Positions 25,347 to 34,198 are shown, counted from the stretch's first letter. The stretch is 64,000 nt of DNA from Cedecea sp000277545 (GCA_050847315.1 CP193791.1), one strand, 5' to 3'. Translations and numbers: made by a program. Notes: generated by a model from the sequence alone, not told the origin.

Positions 25347-27851
25347 TTAGTCTTTCGGTTTAAAGCGCAGCAGGCGGTTGGCGTTGCTCACCACGGTGAT
25401 GGAAGACAGCGCCATCGCGGCACCGGCAACCACCGGGTTGAGTAGCGTGCCGGTCAGCGGGTAGAGCACGCCCGCGGCAATCGGAATGCCAAGCGAGTTG
25501 TAAACGAACGCCCCCATCAGGTTTTGCTTCATGTTCCGCAGCGTGGCTTTGGAAATAGCCAGCGCATCGGCAACGCCCACCAGGCTGTGACGCATCAGCG
25601 TAATGGCGGCGGTTTCAATGGCTACGTCGCTGCCGCCACCCATCGCAATCCCTACCTCGGCCTGAGCCAGCGCCGGGGCATCGTTTATGCCGTCGCCGAC
25701 CATCGCCACCTGGCGGCCCTGCTGCTGCAGCTGCTTGATAGCGTCAGCTTTACCGTCCGGCAGCACGCCCGCAATAACCTCATCAATGCCGACTTCTTTG
25801 GCGATAGCGTTGGCGGTCACCGGGTTATCGCCGGTGAGCATGACCAGGCGGTAGCCGTTACGGTGCAGGCGCTGGAGCGCACTGATGCTGTCGCTACGAA
25901 GCGGATCGCGGATGGCTAACAGCGCCATGAGCTGGCCGTCTGCCGCCAGCAGCACCGGGGTTGCGCCCAGGCGAGCCTGAGCGTCAATGCTGTCGGCAAG
26001 CGGCTGAGTGTCCACGCCCTGCTCGTCGAGCAATGCTTTGTTGCCCAGCAGCAGTTTATGCCCGTCCACCTCACCACTGACGCCCAGCCCGCGCAAAGTA
26101 CGGAACGACGTCACTTCCGGCAGCGTTGAATTGCCTGCTTTTTCAATAATGGCGCGAGCAAGCGGGTGGCTTGAACCCTGCTCAAGCGCGGCCGCCAGCC
26201 GTATCGCTTGCACCTCGTCCACGCCGGCGCGGGTTTCCACGGCGACCACCTGCGGTTTGCCTTCGGTCAGCGTGCCCGTTTTGTCAAAGACCACGGTATC
26301 CAGCGTGCTGGCGCGCTGCAGGGCATCGGCATCACGAACCAGAACGCCAAATTCGGCGGCACGGCCCACGCCTGAAATAATCGACATCGGTGTGGCAAGG
26401 CCCAGGGCGCAAGGGCAGGCGATAATCAGCACCGTGGTGGCAATGACCAGGGTGTAAACAATTTGCGGTGCAGGGCCGACGAAGTACCAGATGGCGGCAC
26501 TGATCAGCGCGATAGCGACGACGACCGGCACAAATACGGCAGAAATTTTATCGGCAAGCTGGCCGATTTCCGGCTTGCTGCTCTGCGCCTGGCGAACCAT
26601 GCGGATAATGCGCGACAGCGTGGTGTGGCTGCCGGTGGCGGTGGCGGTGAACAGCACGCTGCCGTCCTGCACTACGGTCCCGGCGTGAATCCCGTCGCCG
26701 TTTGATTTTTGCATCGGCACCGGTTCACCGGTCAGCATCGCTTCGTCGAACCAGGCTTCGCCCTGGGTGATTTCCCCGTCAACGGGCACGCGGTCGCCGG
26801 TAGTCAGGCGCAGCGTCATTCCGGCGGTGACTTCCGCCAGCGGTAAAGTTTTCTCGCCTTCTTCCGTCACTACTCGCGCGGTCGGCGGCGTTAAGTCCAG
26901 CAGGCGTTCAAGTGCTTTAGAAGAGCGCTGACGGGCGCGCTGTTCCAGCATATGGCCGAGATTTATCAGGCCGATGATCATCGCGCTGGCCTCGTAGTAG
27001 AGGTGGCGGGCTTCCATCGGGAAGTGCTGCGGCCAGATATTTACGGTAATTGAGTAGAGCCAGGCCGCGCCGGTGCCGAGGGCGACGAGCGTGTCCATGG
27101 TGGCCGCGCGGTTCATCAGGCTGCGCCAGGCGCTACGGTAAAAATGACCGCCGGCAAAGACCATCACCGCAAGGGTAATAATCCCGATGGTCAGCCACAG
27201 GGAGCGGTTGCTCTCGGTGACCATCATGTTGTCGCCGATCATGCCCCAGACCATCACTGGGATCCCGACGGCGAGGGCGACAATCGCCAGCCAGCGGAAG
27301 CGTTTCATGGCGGCGTTCGCCGTTTCTTGCTGGCGCTCGCGGCGTTTCTGATCGTCTTCAATCGCTTCGGCACCGTAGCCGGCACTTTCCACGGCTTTGA
27401 TCAGCGATTCTGCGGAGGCGGTGCCCATCACCAGCGCACTGCGCTCCGCAAGGTTAACCCGTGCCTGGCTGACGCCCGGTACATTTTGTAAGGCATTTTG
27501 CACCCGGGAGACGCAGCTGGCGCAGCTCATACCGCCGATCAGCAACTGCTGGCTGTCATCGTCGGTAGAGGCTGCCGGAAGCGAAGGGGCGACCGCTGTC
27601 AGTGCTTCCGACGGAGTTGATGACTCTGCCAGCGGTTCAGCCTTTGGGTGGCTGGCGACTTCTGCGCCGTATCCCGCTTGTTGGACAGTTTCCACTAACG
27701 CTTCCGGCGTGGCGCTGCCGGTAACGCGGGCGTGGGTTTGGGTGACTTCAGCCTGCTCAACGTCTGCACGCTGCTCGAGGCTCTCTTTGACGCGTTTAAC
27801 ACAATGGCCGCAGGTCAGGCCGTCCAGATTCAGATCCACAATGTGTGACAT
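25347..27851 (-). CDS. copA: CopA, P1B-type Cu(I)-exporting ATPase
   Basis: Pumps Cu(I) from cytoplasm to periplasm. The length of 834 residues equals E. coli. Two N-terminal heavy-metal domains carry CGHC (C14, C17) and CASC (C110, C113). Eight membrane helices follow, with the transport motif ACPCALGLATP near residue 480, the phosphorylation site DKTGT near 523, the SSHPLAR motif and GDGINDAPAL. The actuator loop has TGEP. Codons 69-70 form a -1 frameshift site that should also produce a short copper chaperone. Divergent from cueR, whose product activates this promoter. The E. coli ybaS and ybaT genes are not between them here. Confidence 0.98.
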   Translation of the reverse strand: MSHIVDLNLDGLTCGHCVKRVKESLEQRADVEQAEVTQTHARVTGSATPEALVETVQQAGYGAEVASHPKAEPLAESSTPSEALTAVAPSLPAASTDDDSQQLLIGGMSCASCVSRVQNALQNVPGVSQARVNLAERSALVMGTASAESLIKAVESAGYGAEAIEDDQKRRERQQETANAAMKRFRWLAIVALAVGIPVMVWGMIGDNMMVTESNRSLWLTIGIITLAVMVFAGGHFYRSAWRSLMNRAATMDTLVALGTGAAWLYSITVNIWPQHFPMEARHLYYEASAMIIGLINLGHMLEQRARQRSSKALERLLDLTPPTARVVTEEGEKTLPLAEVTAGMTLRLTTGDRVPVDGEITQGEAWFDEAMLTGEPVPMQKSNGDGIHAGTVVQDGSVLFTATATGSHTTLSRIIRMVRQAQSSKPEIGQLADKISAVFVPVVVAIALISAAIWYFVGPAPQIVYTLVIATTVLIIACPCALGLATPMSIISGVGRAAEFGVLVRDADALQRASTLDTVVFDKTGTLTEGKPQVVAVETRAGVDEVQAIRLAAALEQGSSHPLARAIIEKAGNSTLPEVTSFRTLRGLGVSGEVDGHKLLLGNKALLDEQGVDTQPLADSIDAQARLGATPVLLAADGQLMALLAIRDPLRSDSISALQRLHRNGYRLVMLTGDNPVTANAIAKEVGIDEVIAGVLPDGKADAIKQLQQQGRQVAMVGDGINDAPALAQAEVGIAMGGGSDVAIETAAITLMRHSLVGVADALAISKATLRNMKQNLMGAFVYNSLGIPIAAGVLYPLTGTLLNPVVAGAAMALSSITVVSNANRLLRFKPKD
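27593..27648 (-). promoter_or_regulatory. programmed -1 frameshift site in copA (CopA(Z) chaperone)
   Basis: The slippery heptamer C-CCA-AAG (27648-27642) is the one described for E. coli copA. After a -1 slip the ribosome reads one Gly codon and then TGA (27639-27637), giving a 71-residue first metal-binding domain (E. coli 70). CCGCTG (27635-27630) can pair with CAGCGG (27598-27593) downstream as a stimulatory stem. The protein outcome is inferred from the E. coli precedent. Confidence 0.8.
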
Positions 27852-27925
27852 CGCGAGACTCCTGTATGATGGTGAGGTGAAATATTGACCGAAAGGATGA
27901 TTCGGTTAACTATGAAAGAGGTTAA

Positions 27926-27949
27926 ACCTTCCATCAAGGGGAAGGTCAA
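27926..27949. promoter_or_regulatory. CueR operator and copA promoter
   Basis: ACCTTCC-ATCAAGG-GGAAGGT (27926-27946) is the MerR-type dyad. On the reverse strand it lies in the over-long (about 19-base) spacer after the copA -35 TTGACC (27949-27944). The element matches the E. coli PcopA layout. The cueR ribosome site AAGGAG begins inside the copA -35 hexamer. Confidence 0.88.
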
Positions 27950-27958
27950 GGAGCAAAA

Positions 27959-28369
27959 ATGAATATTAGCGATGTGGCGAAAAAAACCGGGCTAACCAGC
28001 AAGGCGATTCGTTTTTACGAAGAGAAAGGGCTGGTCACGCCGCCGTTTCGCGCCGACAACGGCTACCGCAGCTATACGCAAAAGCATCTCGATGAGCTGA
28101 CGCTGCTGCGACAGGCCCGTCAGGTTGGGTTTAATCTGGAAGAGTGCAAAGAGCTGGTGAGCCTGTTTAACGATCCGGCCCGGCACAGCGCGGACGTAAA
28201 AGCCCGCACTTTGCAGAAAGTCGCGGATATCGAGCGGCACATTATTGAGCTGCAGAATATGCGCCAGCATTTGCTCACGCTGGCAGAGGCTTGCCCGGGT
28301 GATGACAGCGCCGATTGCCCGATCATCGACAATCTTTCCGGCTGCTGCCATCGCCACGAGATTAACTAA
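27959..28369 (+). CDS. cueR: CueR, Cu(I)-responsive MerR-family activator
   Basis: Senses cytoplasmic Cu(I) and activates copA and cueO by twisting their promoters. It has 136 residues (E. coli 135). The winged helix-turn-helix is at 1-38 (DVAKKTGLTSKAIRFYEEKG), followed by a dimerisation coiled coil. The metal loop has C112 and C120, with Ser77 in the position typical of monovalent-metal sensors. The Cys-Cys-His-rich tail (129-133) is also as in E. coli. The 3' end overlaps the convergent ybbJ by four bases. Confidence 0.96.
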   Translation: MNISDVAKKTGLTSKAIRFYEEKGLVTPPFRADNGYRSYTQKHLDELTLLRQARQVGFNLEECKELVSLFNDPARHSADVKARTLQKVADIERHIIELQNMRQHLLTLAEACPGDDSADCPIIDNLSGCCHRHEIN

Positions 28370-28812
28370 ACCGCTTTAATTTTGAGCGTTATGCCTTCCA
28401 CGGCCAGCACCACAACTTCACAGCCCGCCGGGAGATCTTCATCGGCGGTGACTGGCCAGCTGCTGTCGGCCACGCGAACATGTCCCCGGCCATTGACCAG
28501 CGCCGCTTCCAGGCGGAAACGGCGGCCAACCAGTTGCTGCCCGCGCTGATTCAGCACTTCACCTGGAATTTGCTGCCTGCGGCTGGACAGCCAGCGCCAC
28601 CAGAGAAAGGCGGCGACCAGCGTCAGCAGGGCAAAGCAGACGCCCTGCGTTTCCCAGCCAAGCGGCAGCAGCCAGACCAGCAGGCCGGTGATTACCGCCG
28701 CCACGCCGCTCCACAGCAGATAGCCGCTGGCGCCGAGCATCTCCGCCGCCAGCAGCAGTCCGCCAAGCGCAAGCCAGAAGACGTGTGGGTGCGCGAGAAT
28801 GCTGTCGATCAT
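28366..28812 (-). CDS. ybbJ: YbbJ, NfeD-like membrane protein
   Basis: A 148-residue NfeD-family partner of the stomatin-like protein QmcA. Membrane helices lie at about 8-28, 29-48 and 52-72, followed by a C-terminal OB-fold (about 85-146, with GRRFRLEAALVNGRGHVRV). Its start overlaps the qmcA stop by four bases (ATGA type), so the two are translationally coupled, as is standard for SPFH/NfeD pairs. Confidence 0.93.
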   Translation of the reverse strand: MIDSILAHPHVFWLALGGLLLAAEMLGASGYLLWSGVAAVITGLLVWLLPLGWETQGVCFALLTLVAAFLWWRWLSSRRQQIPGEVLNQRGQQLVGRRFRLEAALVNGRGHVRVADSSWPVTADEDLPAGCEVVVLAVEGITLKIKAV

Positions 28813-29723
28813 TTTTTACGCTCGGTGCCGCTCTGGGCAATAAGTTCGCTGATCCCGGCGATGGAGCCCATCAGGCTGGAGGCATCCAGCGGCATCAGCA
28901 CCACTTTGCTGTTATTGGCCGACCCGATTTGCTGCAGCGCGTCGGTGTATTTCTGGGCCACGAAGTAGTTCACCGCCTGAATATCCCCTTTGGCGATAGC
29001 TTCGGACACCATCTGCGTGGCGCGGGCTTCTGCTTCAGCACTACGCTCGCGGGCCTCCGCCTCAAGGAAAGCCGACTGACGCTCACCCTCAGCTTTCAGG
29101 ATCTTCGACTGCTTTTCACCTTCGGCTTTGACGATTTCCGCCTGGCGGATCCCTTCGGCCTCAAGAATATAGGCGCGCTTGGTACGTTCAGCTTTCATCT
29201 GGGCGTTCATCGCATCAATCAGCTCAGCCGGTGGGCGCACGTCACGGATTTCGATACGGGTGATTTTAATGCCCCACGGGTTGGTGGCTTCGTCGACGAT
29301 GTGCAGCAGGCGAGTGTTGATGTTGTCGCGCTGGGACAGCATCTCATCCAGCTCCATCGAGCCGAGCACGGTACGGATGTTGGTCATCGTCAGGTTGATG
29401 ATCGCCAGCTCAAGGTTGCTGACTTCATAGGCGGCGCGCGGGGCGTCAACCACCTGAATAAAGCACACGGCGTCAATGGCGACGTTGGCGTTATCTTTGG
29501 AAATGACTTCCTGAGAAGGGATGTCGAGCACCTGTTCCATCATGTTGATTTTGCGGCCTACGCGATCCATAAACGGCACCACAAGATTCAGGCCTGGCAT
29601 CAGGGTTTTGGTGTAGCGGCCAAAGCGTTCGACGGTCCATTGGAAGCCCTGGGGCACGATTTTTACCCCGGCAGCCACAATCACCAGCGCCACGAGAATT
29701 AATACGGGGATCACGATAAGCAT
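28809..29723 (-). CDS. qmcA: QmcA, SPFH/stomatin-like membrane protein
   Basis: An inner-membrane scaffold protein linked to FtsH and membrane microdomains. It has 304 residues (E. coli 305). One N-terminal helix (about 3-22) is followed by the SPFH domain (VPQGFQWTVERFGRYTKTL onward) and a long Ala/Glu-rich coiled coil (about 185-260, with repeated KAEGE/EAEA patterns). The ribosome site AGGAGG is strong. First gene of the qmcA-ybbJ operon. Upstream, E. coli has fetAB; here a cfa-type gene stands there on the other strand. Confidence 0.96.
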   Translation of the reverse strand: MLIVIPVLILVALVIVAAGVKIVPQGFQWTVERFGRYTKTLMPGLNLVVPFMDRVGRKINMMEQVLDIPSQEVISKDNANVAIDAVCFIQVVDAPRAAYEVSNLELAIINLTMTNIRTVLGSMELDEMLSQRDNINTRLLHIVDEATNPWGIKITRIEIRDVRPPAELIDAMNAQMKAERTKRAYILEAEGIRQAEIVKAEGEKQSKILKAEGERQSAFLEAEARERSAEAEARATQMVSEAIAKGDIQAVNYFVAQKYTDALQQIGSANNSKVVLMPLDASSLMGSIAGISELIAQSGTERKK

Positions 29724-29965
29724 TAAAAAACCTCCTGTTTGTTTTGCATTCAGTCTAACTGCTTAATTTGAAACATTCAGCAACATCCCTGTACCCGAGA
29801 AGAATTAATTGCTGTTTTTATTTTTATTATGCCTAAATGGAATGATTTTCATGGAGTAAGTTCATTTCACGCATGGTGTTAGCAGGCGTAGTATCGAATG
29901 CTTCGGCAGCTCGCGCTATCGGGCGAGCGGTATTTGGCAAGAACACTTATCCCGGTGAGGAAGCA

Positions 29966-31117
29966 ATGGGAACAATAATAGCTGAGCAGCATCAGGCGAA
30001 TAACAACCGCTGGCAGAAAATTGTGGAAGAATTAATTTCACCCATGGCGATTGATATTGACGGCAACGGCCCGGCAGATATTCGGGTGAACAATCCAGAC
30101 TTCTTCAAGCGAATATTACAGGAAGGTTCTCTCGGCCTGGGTGAAAGTTATATGGATGGCTGGTGGGACTGCGACCGGCTGGACATTTTATTTACCCATA
30201 TTTTGCGCCACGGCCTGGACAGCAAAATGCCGAAGCATTTCTCCGACCTGCTGCGTATTGCCGGGGCCAGAGTCTTTAATTTGCAGTCTCGCAAACGCGC
30301 CTGGATAGTCGGCAAAGAACATTACGATATTGGCAACGATCTTTTTGCCGCGATGCTCGATCCGTATATGCAATATTCCTGCGGCTACTGGAAAGACGCG
30401 GAAAATCTGGCAGAGGCGCAGCGTAACAAGCTGCGGATGATCTGCGAAAAACTGCAGCTCAAAGCGGGCATGAAGCTGCTGGATATCGGCTGCGGCTGGG
30501 GCGGACTGGCGCAGTATGCTGCGCAGGAATATGACGTCTCCGTCGTCGGCGTAACTATTTCGGCGGAACAGCAAAAAATGGCCCAGGATCGCTGCCGGGG
30601 CCTGGACGTCGAGATCCTGCTGCAGGATTATCGAGACCTCAACAGCAAATTTGATCGCATTGTTTCCGTGGGCATGTTCGAACACGTCGGGCCAAAAAAC
30701 TACAATACCTATTTTGAAGTTGCAGCCCGCAATTTAAAACCTGATGGCCTGTTCCTGCTGCATACCATTGGGTCGAATGAAACGGATTTAAACGTCGATC
30801 CATGGATCAACAAATACATCTTCCCTAACGGCTGTTTGCCCTCGGTGTGCCACATTGCCAGCGCCAGTGAAAAACATTTTATTATGGAGGACTGGCACAA
30901 TATCGGGGCCGATTACGACAGAACGCTGATGGCCTGGTACGATAATTTCCTCCGCTGCTGGCCTAATATCTCGCGTAATTATGACGAGCGCTTCAAGAGG
31001 ATGTTTAGCTATTATTTGAACGCCTGTGCGGGCGCATTTCGCGCGAGGAATATTCAGCTTTGGCAGGTATTGCTGAGCCCTAATGGGGTGGACGGCGGGA
31101 TCCGCGTTTACCGATAA
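29966..31117 (+). CDS. cyclopropane-fatty-acyl-phospholipid synthase (Cfa type)
   Basis: Transfers a methylene from S-adenosylmethionine to cis double bonds of membrane phospholipid acyl chains. The ATG after GGTGAGGAAGCA gives 383 residues (E. coli Cfa 382). Alignment with Cfa is colinear: LQEGSLGLGESYMDGWWDCD, the SAM motif LLDIGCGWGGLAQYAA, SVGMFEHVGPKNY and the C-terminal LNACAGAFRARNIQLWQV. Divergence is visible at many positions, and the locus is not the E. coli cfa locus (near ribE) but the place of fetAB, so it may be an additional copy. A hairpin (GCTCGC/GCGAGC, 29911-29930) lies in the 5' leader. An upstream in-frame ATG at 29873 has no family support. Confidence 0.93.
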   Translation: MGTIIAEQHQANNNRWQKIVEELISPMAIDIDGNGPADIRVNNPDFFKRILQEGSLGLGESYMDGWWDCDRLDILFTHILRHGLDSKMPKHFSDLLRIAGARVFNLQSRKRAWIVGKEHYDIGNDLFAAMLDPYMQYSCGYWKDAENLAEAQRNKLRMICEKLQLKAGMKLLDIGCGWGGLAQYAAQEYDVSVVGVTISAEQQKMAQDRCRGLDVEILLQDYRDLNSKFDRIVSVGMFEHVGPKNYNTYFEVAARNLKPDGLFLLHTIGSNETDLNVDPWINKYIFPNGCLPSVCHIASASEKHFIMEDWHNIGADYDRTLMAWYDNFLRCWPNISRNYDERFKRMFSYYLNACAGAFRARNIQLWQVLLSPNGVDGGIRVYR

Positions 31118-31118
31118 A

Positions 31119-31146
31119 CAAAAGGCCGGAATATCCGGCCTTTTTT
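31119..31146. terminator. bidirectional terminator between the cfa-type gene and cnoX
   Basis: AAAGGCCGGA (31121-31130), loop ATA, TCCGGCCTTT (31134-31143), with A tail on the left and T tail on the right. It serves both converging genes. Confidence 0.92.
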
Positions 31147-31158
31147 CGTTCTCTCTGC

Positions 31159-32013
31159 TTAATACATCAACGCATAAATCTGACGGCGGTATTTGGACGC
31201 CAGCGCGTCGCCGGTCCCCAGCGCGGCCAGAATCTCCATCATCATTTTGCGTGCCTGGCCGTCGGCGGCACCCAGGTCTTTTTTCAGGTGAGTGTAAAGC
31301 AGCTCCAGCGCTTCTTCGTTCCGGCCAACCTGATGCAGCTGCAGCGCGAGCTGGCTGGCGAGCTGGGCGTTGTCCGGCTCGTTTTGAACCTGCTGCTGCA
31401 GCTGCTGAATTTCCGGCGTGTCGGCGGCCTGTTTCAGCAGTTCAATCTGGGAAACCAGCGCCTGATAGCGGGTGTCCTGGTCCTGCAGAGGCACGGTTTT
31501 CAGCACCGCTTCTGCGTCTTCGCTGCGGTTCAGGGCAATCTGCACTTCCGCCAGCAGCAGGCCAATTTCGCTGTTCTGGCCGGACAGCTGCCACGCATCT
31601 TTCAGCAGCGGCAGGGCTTCGGCGTGCTTGCCTTCCTGCATCAGCTCTACGGCCTGCTGGGCTTTCAGCTCTTCTTCACGCGGCAGCACTTTGTCGAGCA
31701 GGGCGCGAATCGTTTCTTCCGGCTGCGGGCCCTGGAAGCCGTCCACCGGCTGACCATTCTGGAACAGATAGACGGTAGGAATGGAGCGCAGGCCAAACTG
31801 CGAAGCCACCATCTGCTCGGCGTCGCAGTCAACTTTAGCGAGAATAAACTGGCCGCTGTATTGGGCCGCGAGCTTGTCCAGGATCGGCGTTAACTGCTCG
31901 CAATGCTGGCTGCGGGCAGACCAGAAATAAAACAGCACCGGCTTAGCCATGGACTGTTCCAGCGTCTGATGCAGGTTCGCTTCGGTAATGTTAATAATGT
32001 TTTCTGCGGACAT
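31159..32013 (-). CDS. cnoX: CnoX (YbbN), chaperedoxin
   Basis: A stress-activated holdase that protects proteins from overoxidation and passes clients to GroEL and DnaK. The start MSAENIINITEANLHQTLEQ gives 284 residues as in E. coli. The thioredoxin-fold domain (1-110) has the degenerate active site SQHC instead of CGPC, as in E. coli. The C-terminal half is TPR-like helices (QALVSQIELLKQAADTPEI and so on). It is followed downstream by the convergent terminator of the cfa-type gene and preceded by ybbO on the same strand. Confidence 0.95.
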   Translation of the reverse strand: MSAENIINITEANLHQTLEQSMAKPVLFYFWSARSQHCEQLTPILDKLAAQYSGQFILAKVDCDAEQMVASQFGLRSIPTVYLFQNGQPVDGFQGPQPEETIRALLDKVLPREEELKAQQAVELMQEGKHAEALPLLKDAWQLSGQNSEIGLLLAEVQIALNRSEDAEAVLKTVPLQDQDTRYQALVSQIELLKQAADTPEIQQLQQQVQNEPDNAQLASQLALQLHQVGRNEEALELLYTHLKKDLGAADGQARKMMMEILAALGTGDALASKYRRQIYALMY

Positions 32014-32072
32014 GGGCGATTCTCTGTTAAGCATTTGTTTTTTTACATGGGGGCTGAGGCCGGGACTTCAAC

Positions 32073-32843
32073 TCAGCTCCGTAAAATTTTGTCCATTACG
32101 CACGCTGGCAGCAGGCGGCGGAGCACGGTAATCACGTGAGTTACCACGGTCACCGGGTAGCGCAGCTTCGGCCTTGGGCTTTCAAAAGCATGGCGTACTT
32201 TCGCTACCACCGCCTCCGGGCCGAGGGTAAACCGTGCGGCAATCCCCGGATTCTCTACCGGTTTGTCGCTTTGGGTTTGATTGACATTATCGGTAAAGCG
32301 GGTGCGGATCGGCCCCGGCTCAATCAGGCTGACTTTAATCCCGCTGTGGCGAAGCTCCATGCGCAGCGCGTCGGACCACGCTTCAAGTGCATATTTACTG
32401 GCGGCGTAGGCCCCACGACCCGGCGTGGAAATCAGCCCCATCACCGAGCTGGTCATCACGATGCGGCCTTCCTGATGAGGCTGCATGGCCGGCAGCAGCA
32501 GCATGGTGAGCTGGTGCGTGCCGAAGAAGTTGGTGGAAAATTGTTGCTCAAGCTGTTTGCGGGAAATGGCGTTCAGCGGACCATACACACCGTAGCCACC
32601 GTTATTAAACAGCCCGTACAGGCGGTTGCCGGTGATGGCAATCACTTCGGCGGCGGCGCGTTGGACGCTTTCCGCATCGTCAAGATCGAGCTCAATGCCG
32701 GTAAACCCAAGCTGATTCATGCGCTCTACATCGGCTGGTTTGCGGCAGGCGGCGAGAATGTTATAGCCAAGCTTCTGTAGCTCCTGCGCGCTGGCTAAGC
32801 CAATCCCGCTGGAGCAGCCTGTAATTAAAACGGATTTTTGCAT
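32073..32843 (-). CDS. ybbO: YbbO, short-chain dehydrogenase/reductase
   Basis: An NADP-dependent SDR, reported in E. coli to reduce aldehydes. The 256-residue form starts MQKSVLITGCSSGIGLAS; E. coli annotations carry about 13 extra N-terminal residues. The nucleotide motif TGCSSGIG is at 8-15, NNGGYG replaces the usual NAG motif, and the catalytic Ser and YxxxK are in VMTSSVMG and GAYAASKYALEAW. It lies between tesA and cnoX on the same strand and may be part of one transcription unit. Confidence 0.93.
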   Translation of the reverse strand: MQKSVLITGCSSGIGLASAQELQKLGYNILAACRKPADVERMNQLGFTGIELDLDDAESVQRAAAEVIAITGNRLYGLFNNGGYGVYGPLNAISRKQLEQQFSTNFFGTHQLTMLLLPAMQPHQEGRIVMTSSVMGLISTPGRGAYAASKYALEAWSDALRMELRHSGIKVSLIEPGPIRTRFTDNVNQTQSDKPVENPGIAARFTLGPEAVVAKVRHAFESPRPKLRYPVTVVTHVITVLRRLLPACVMDKILRS

Positions 32844-32920
32844 AACTTTACCCGAAGGGCGCCCCGATTATTTATCAGTCGTGTTTAACTATCTCGTTGT
32901 ATCCGACGCGGCTGTGCCGG

Positions 32921-33544
32921 TTATTTAGAGAGTAGCGGAGTCAGCCGCGTCGCCATCCAGTCGGCGATAAACGGCTGAGCATCCCGATTAGGGTGAATGC
33001 CGTCATCCTGCATCCATTGCGGTTTCAGATATACCTCCTCCATAAAGAACGGGAGCAGGGGAATATCAAACGCTTTGGCAAGCTGCGGATAAATAGCGCT
33101 AAACGCCTCATTATAGCGGCGTCCGTAGTTGGCGGGCAGGCGAATTTGCATCAGCATCGGCTGCGCACCGGCAGCCTTCACGTCGGTGATAACCTGGTTG
33201 AGGGTTTTTTCTACCGCCTGAGGCTGGAATCCACGCAGGCCGTCGTTGCCGCCAAGCTCCACTAAAACCCAGCGGGGCTGGTGCTGTTTTAACAGCGCCG
33301 GCAGGCGAGCCAGGCCCTGCGCCGCGGTATCGCCGCTGATGCTCGCATTCACGACCTTTGTACCCTGCGGCTGCCATTTGGCATCCAGCAGGGCGGGCCA
33401 GGCGCTGGTGGCCGCCATACGGTAACCGGCGCTCAGGCTATCGCCTAAAATCAATAGCGTGTCCGCCGCGGCGGCGCGGAAAGTCATCAAAGCCAGAAAC
33501 AGGAAGGGCAAATGCCAGCGGAAAACATTGTTGAAGTTCATCAT
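32921..33544 (-). CDS. tesA: TesA, periplasmic thioesterase I / protease I / lysophospholipase L1
   Basis: A GDSL hydrolase exported to the periplasm. The start MMNFNNVFRWHLPFL gives 207 residues (E. coli 208) with a 26-residue signal peptide ending AAA before ADTLLILGDS. The nucleophile Ser36 is in GDSL; the GGNDGLRG block and the C-terminal DGIHPN (Asp/His of the triad) are intact. The coding start overlaps that of divergent ybbA by 33 bases, as in E. coli, so promoter elements of each gene lie inside the other. The association with YbbAP suggests a joint envelope role. Confidence 0.96.
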   Translation of the reverse strand: MMNFNNVFRWHLPFLFLALMTFRAAAADTLLILGDSLSAGYRMAATSAWPALLDAKWQPQGTKVVNASISGDTAAQGLARLPALLKQHQPRWVLVELGGNDGLRGFQPQAVEKTLNQVITDVKAAGAQPMLMQIRLPANYGRRYNEAFSAIYPQLAKAFDIPLLPFFMEEVYLKPQWMQDDGIHPNRDAQPFIADWMATRLTPLLSK

Positions 33545-34198
33545 CTTAGTAAGTCCGTGGGTCAGGGTGAACACGAGCTTTCCATCCTTACCGGAGTTGA
33601 GCTGGTTGTCAAACCGGCCGAAACCATCGCCCTGATTGGCGAGTCAGGATCGGGCAAGTCCACGCTGCTGGCGATTCTGGCCGGGCTTGATGACGGCACG
33701 GACGGCGAAGTCCACCTTTGCGGGCAGCCGCTGCACAGCATGGATGAAGAGGCCCGGGCGGCGCTGCGCGCGAAGAACGTTGGCTTTGTGTTTCAGTCCT
33801 TTATGCTGGTGCCCACCCTTAATGCTCTGGAAAACGTGGAACTTCCTTCGCTGCTGCGCGGCGAAAACAGTTCGGCCAGCCGGGCGCAGGCTAAAGCGCT
33901 GCTGGAACAGCTGGGCTTAGGCAAACGCCTCGATCACCTGCCAGCTCAGCTATCTGGCGGGGAGCAGCAGCGCGTGGCGCTGGCTCGCGCGTTTAACGGC
34001 AAGCCGGGCGTGCTGTTTGCCGATGAGCCCACCGGCAACCTCGACAGGCAAACCGGCGATCGCATTGCCGACCTGCTGTTTTCCCTCAACCGTGATTTCG
34101 CCACCACGCTGATCCTCGTCACCCACGACGAACAGCTGGCGGCACGCTGCGACCGCCGCCTGCGGCTGCGCGAAGGCAAACTGTGGGAGGAAGCATGA
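33512..34198 (+). CDS. ybbA: YbbA, ABC transporter ATP-binding protein
   Basis: A 228-residue ATPase of the LolD/MacB type. It shows Walker A GESGSGKST (about 42-50), Q-loop FVFQSFMLVPTLNALENV, the signature LSGGEQQRVALARAF and Walker B VLFADEPTGNLD. The start MPAENIVEVHHLSKSVGQG equals the E. coli protein and forces the overlap with tesA. The stop overlaps the ybbP start (ATGA). With YbbP it forms a type VII (mechanotransmission) ABC system, probably moving a hydrophobic compound out of the inner membrane. The substrate is not defined by sequence. Confidence 0.95.
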   Translation: MPAENIVEVHHLSKSVGQGEHELSILTGVELVVKPAETIALIGESGSGKSTLLAILAGLDDGTDGEVHLCGQPLHSMDEEARAALRAKNVGFVFQSFMLVPTLNALENVELPSLLRGENSSASRAQAKALLEQLGLGKRLDHLPAQLSGGEQQRVALARAFNGKPGVLFADEPTGNLDRQTGDRIADLLFSLNRDFATTLILVTHDEQLAARCDRRLRLREGKLWEEA

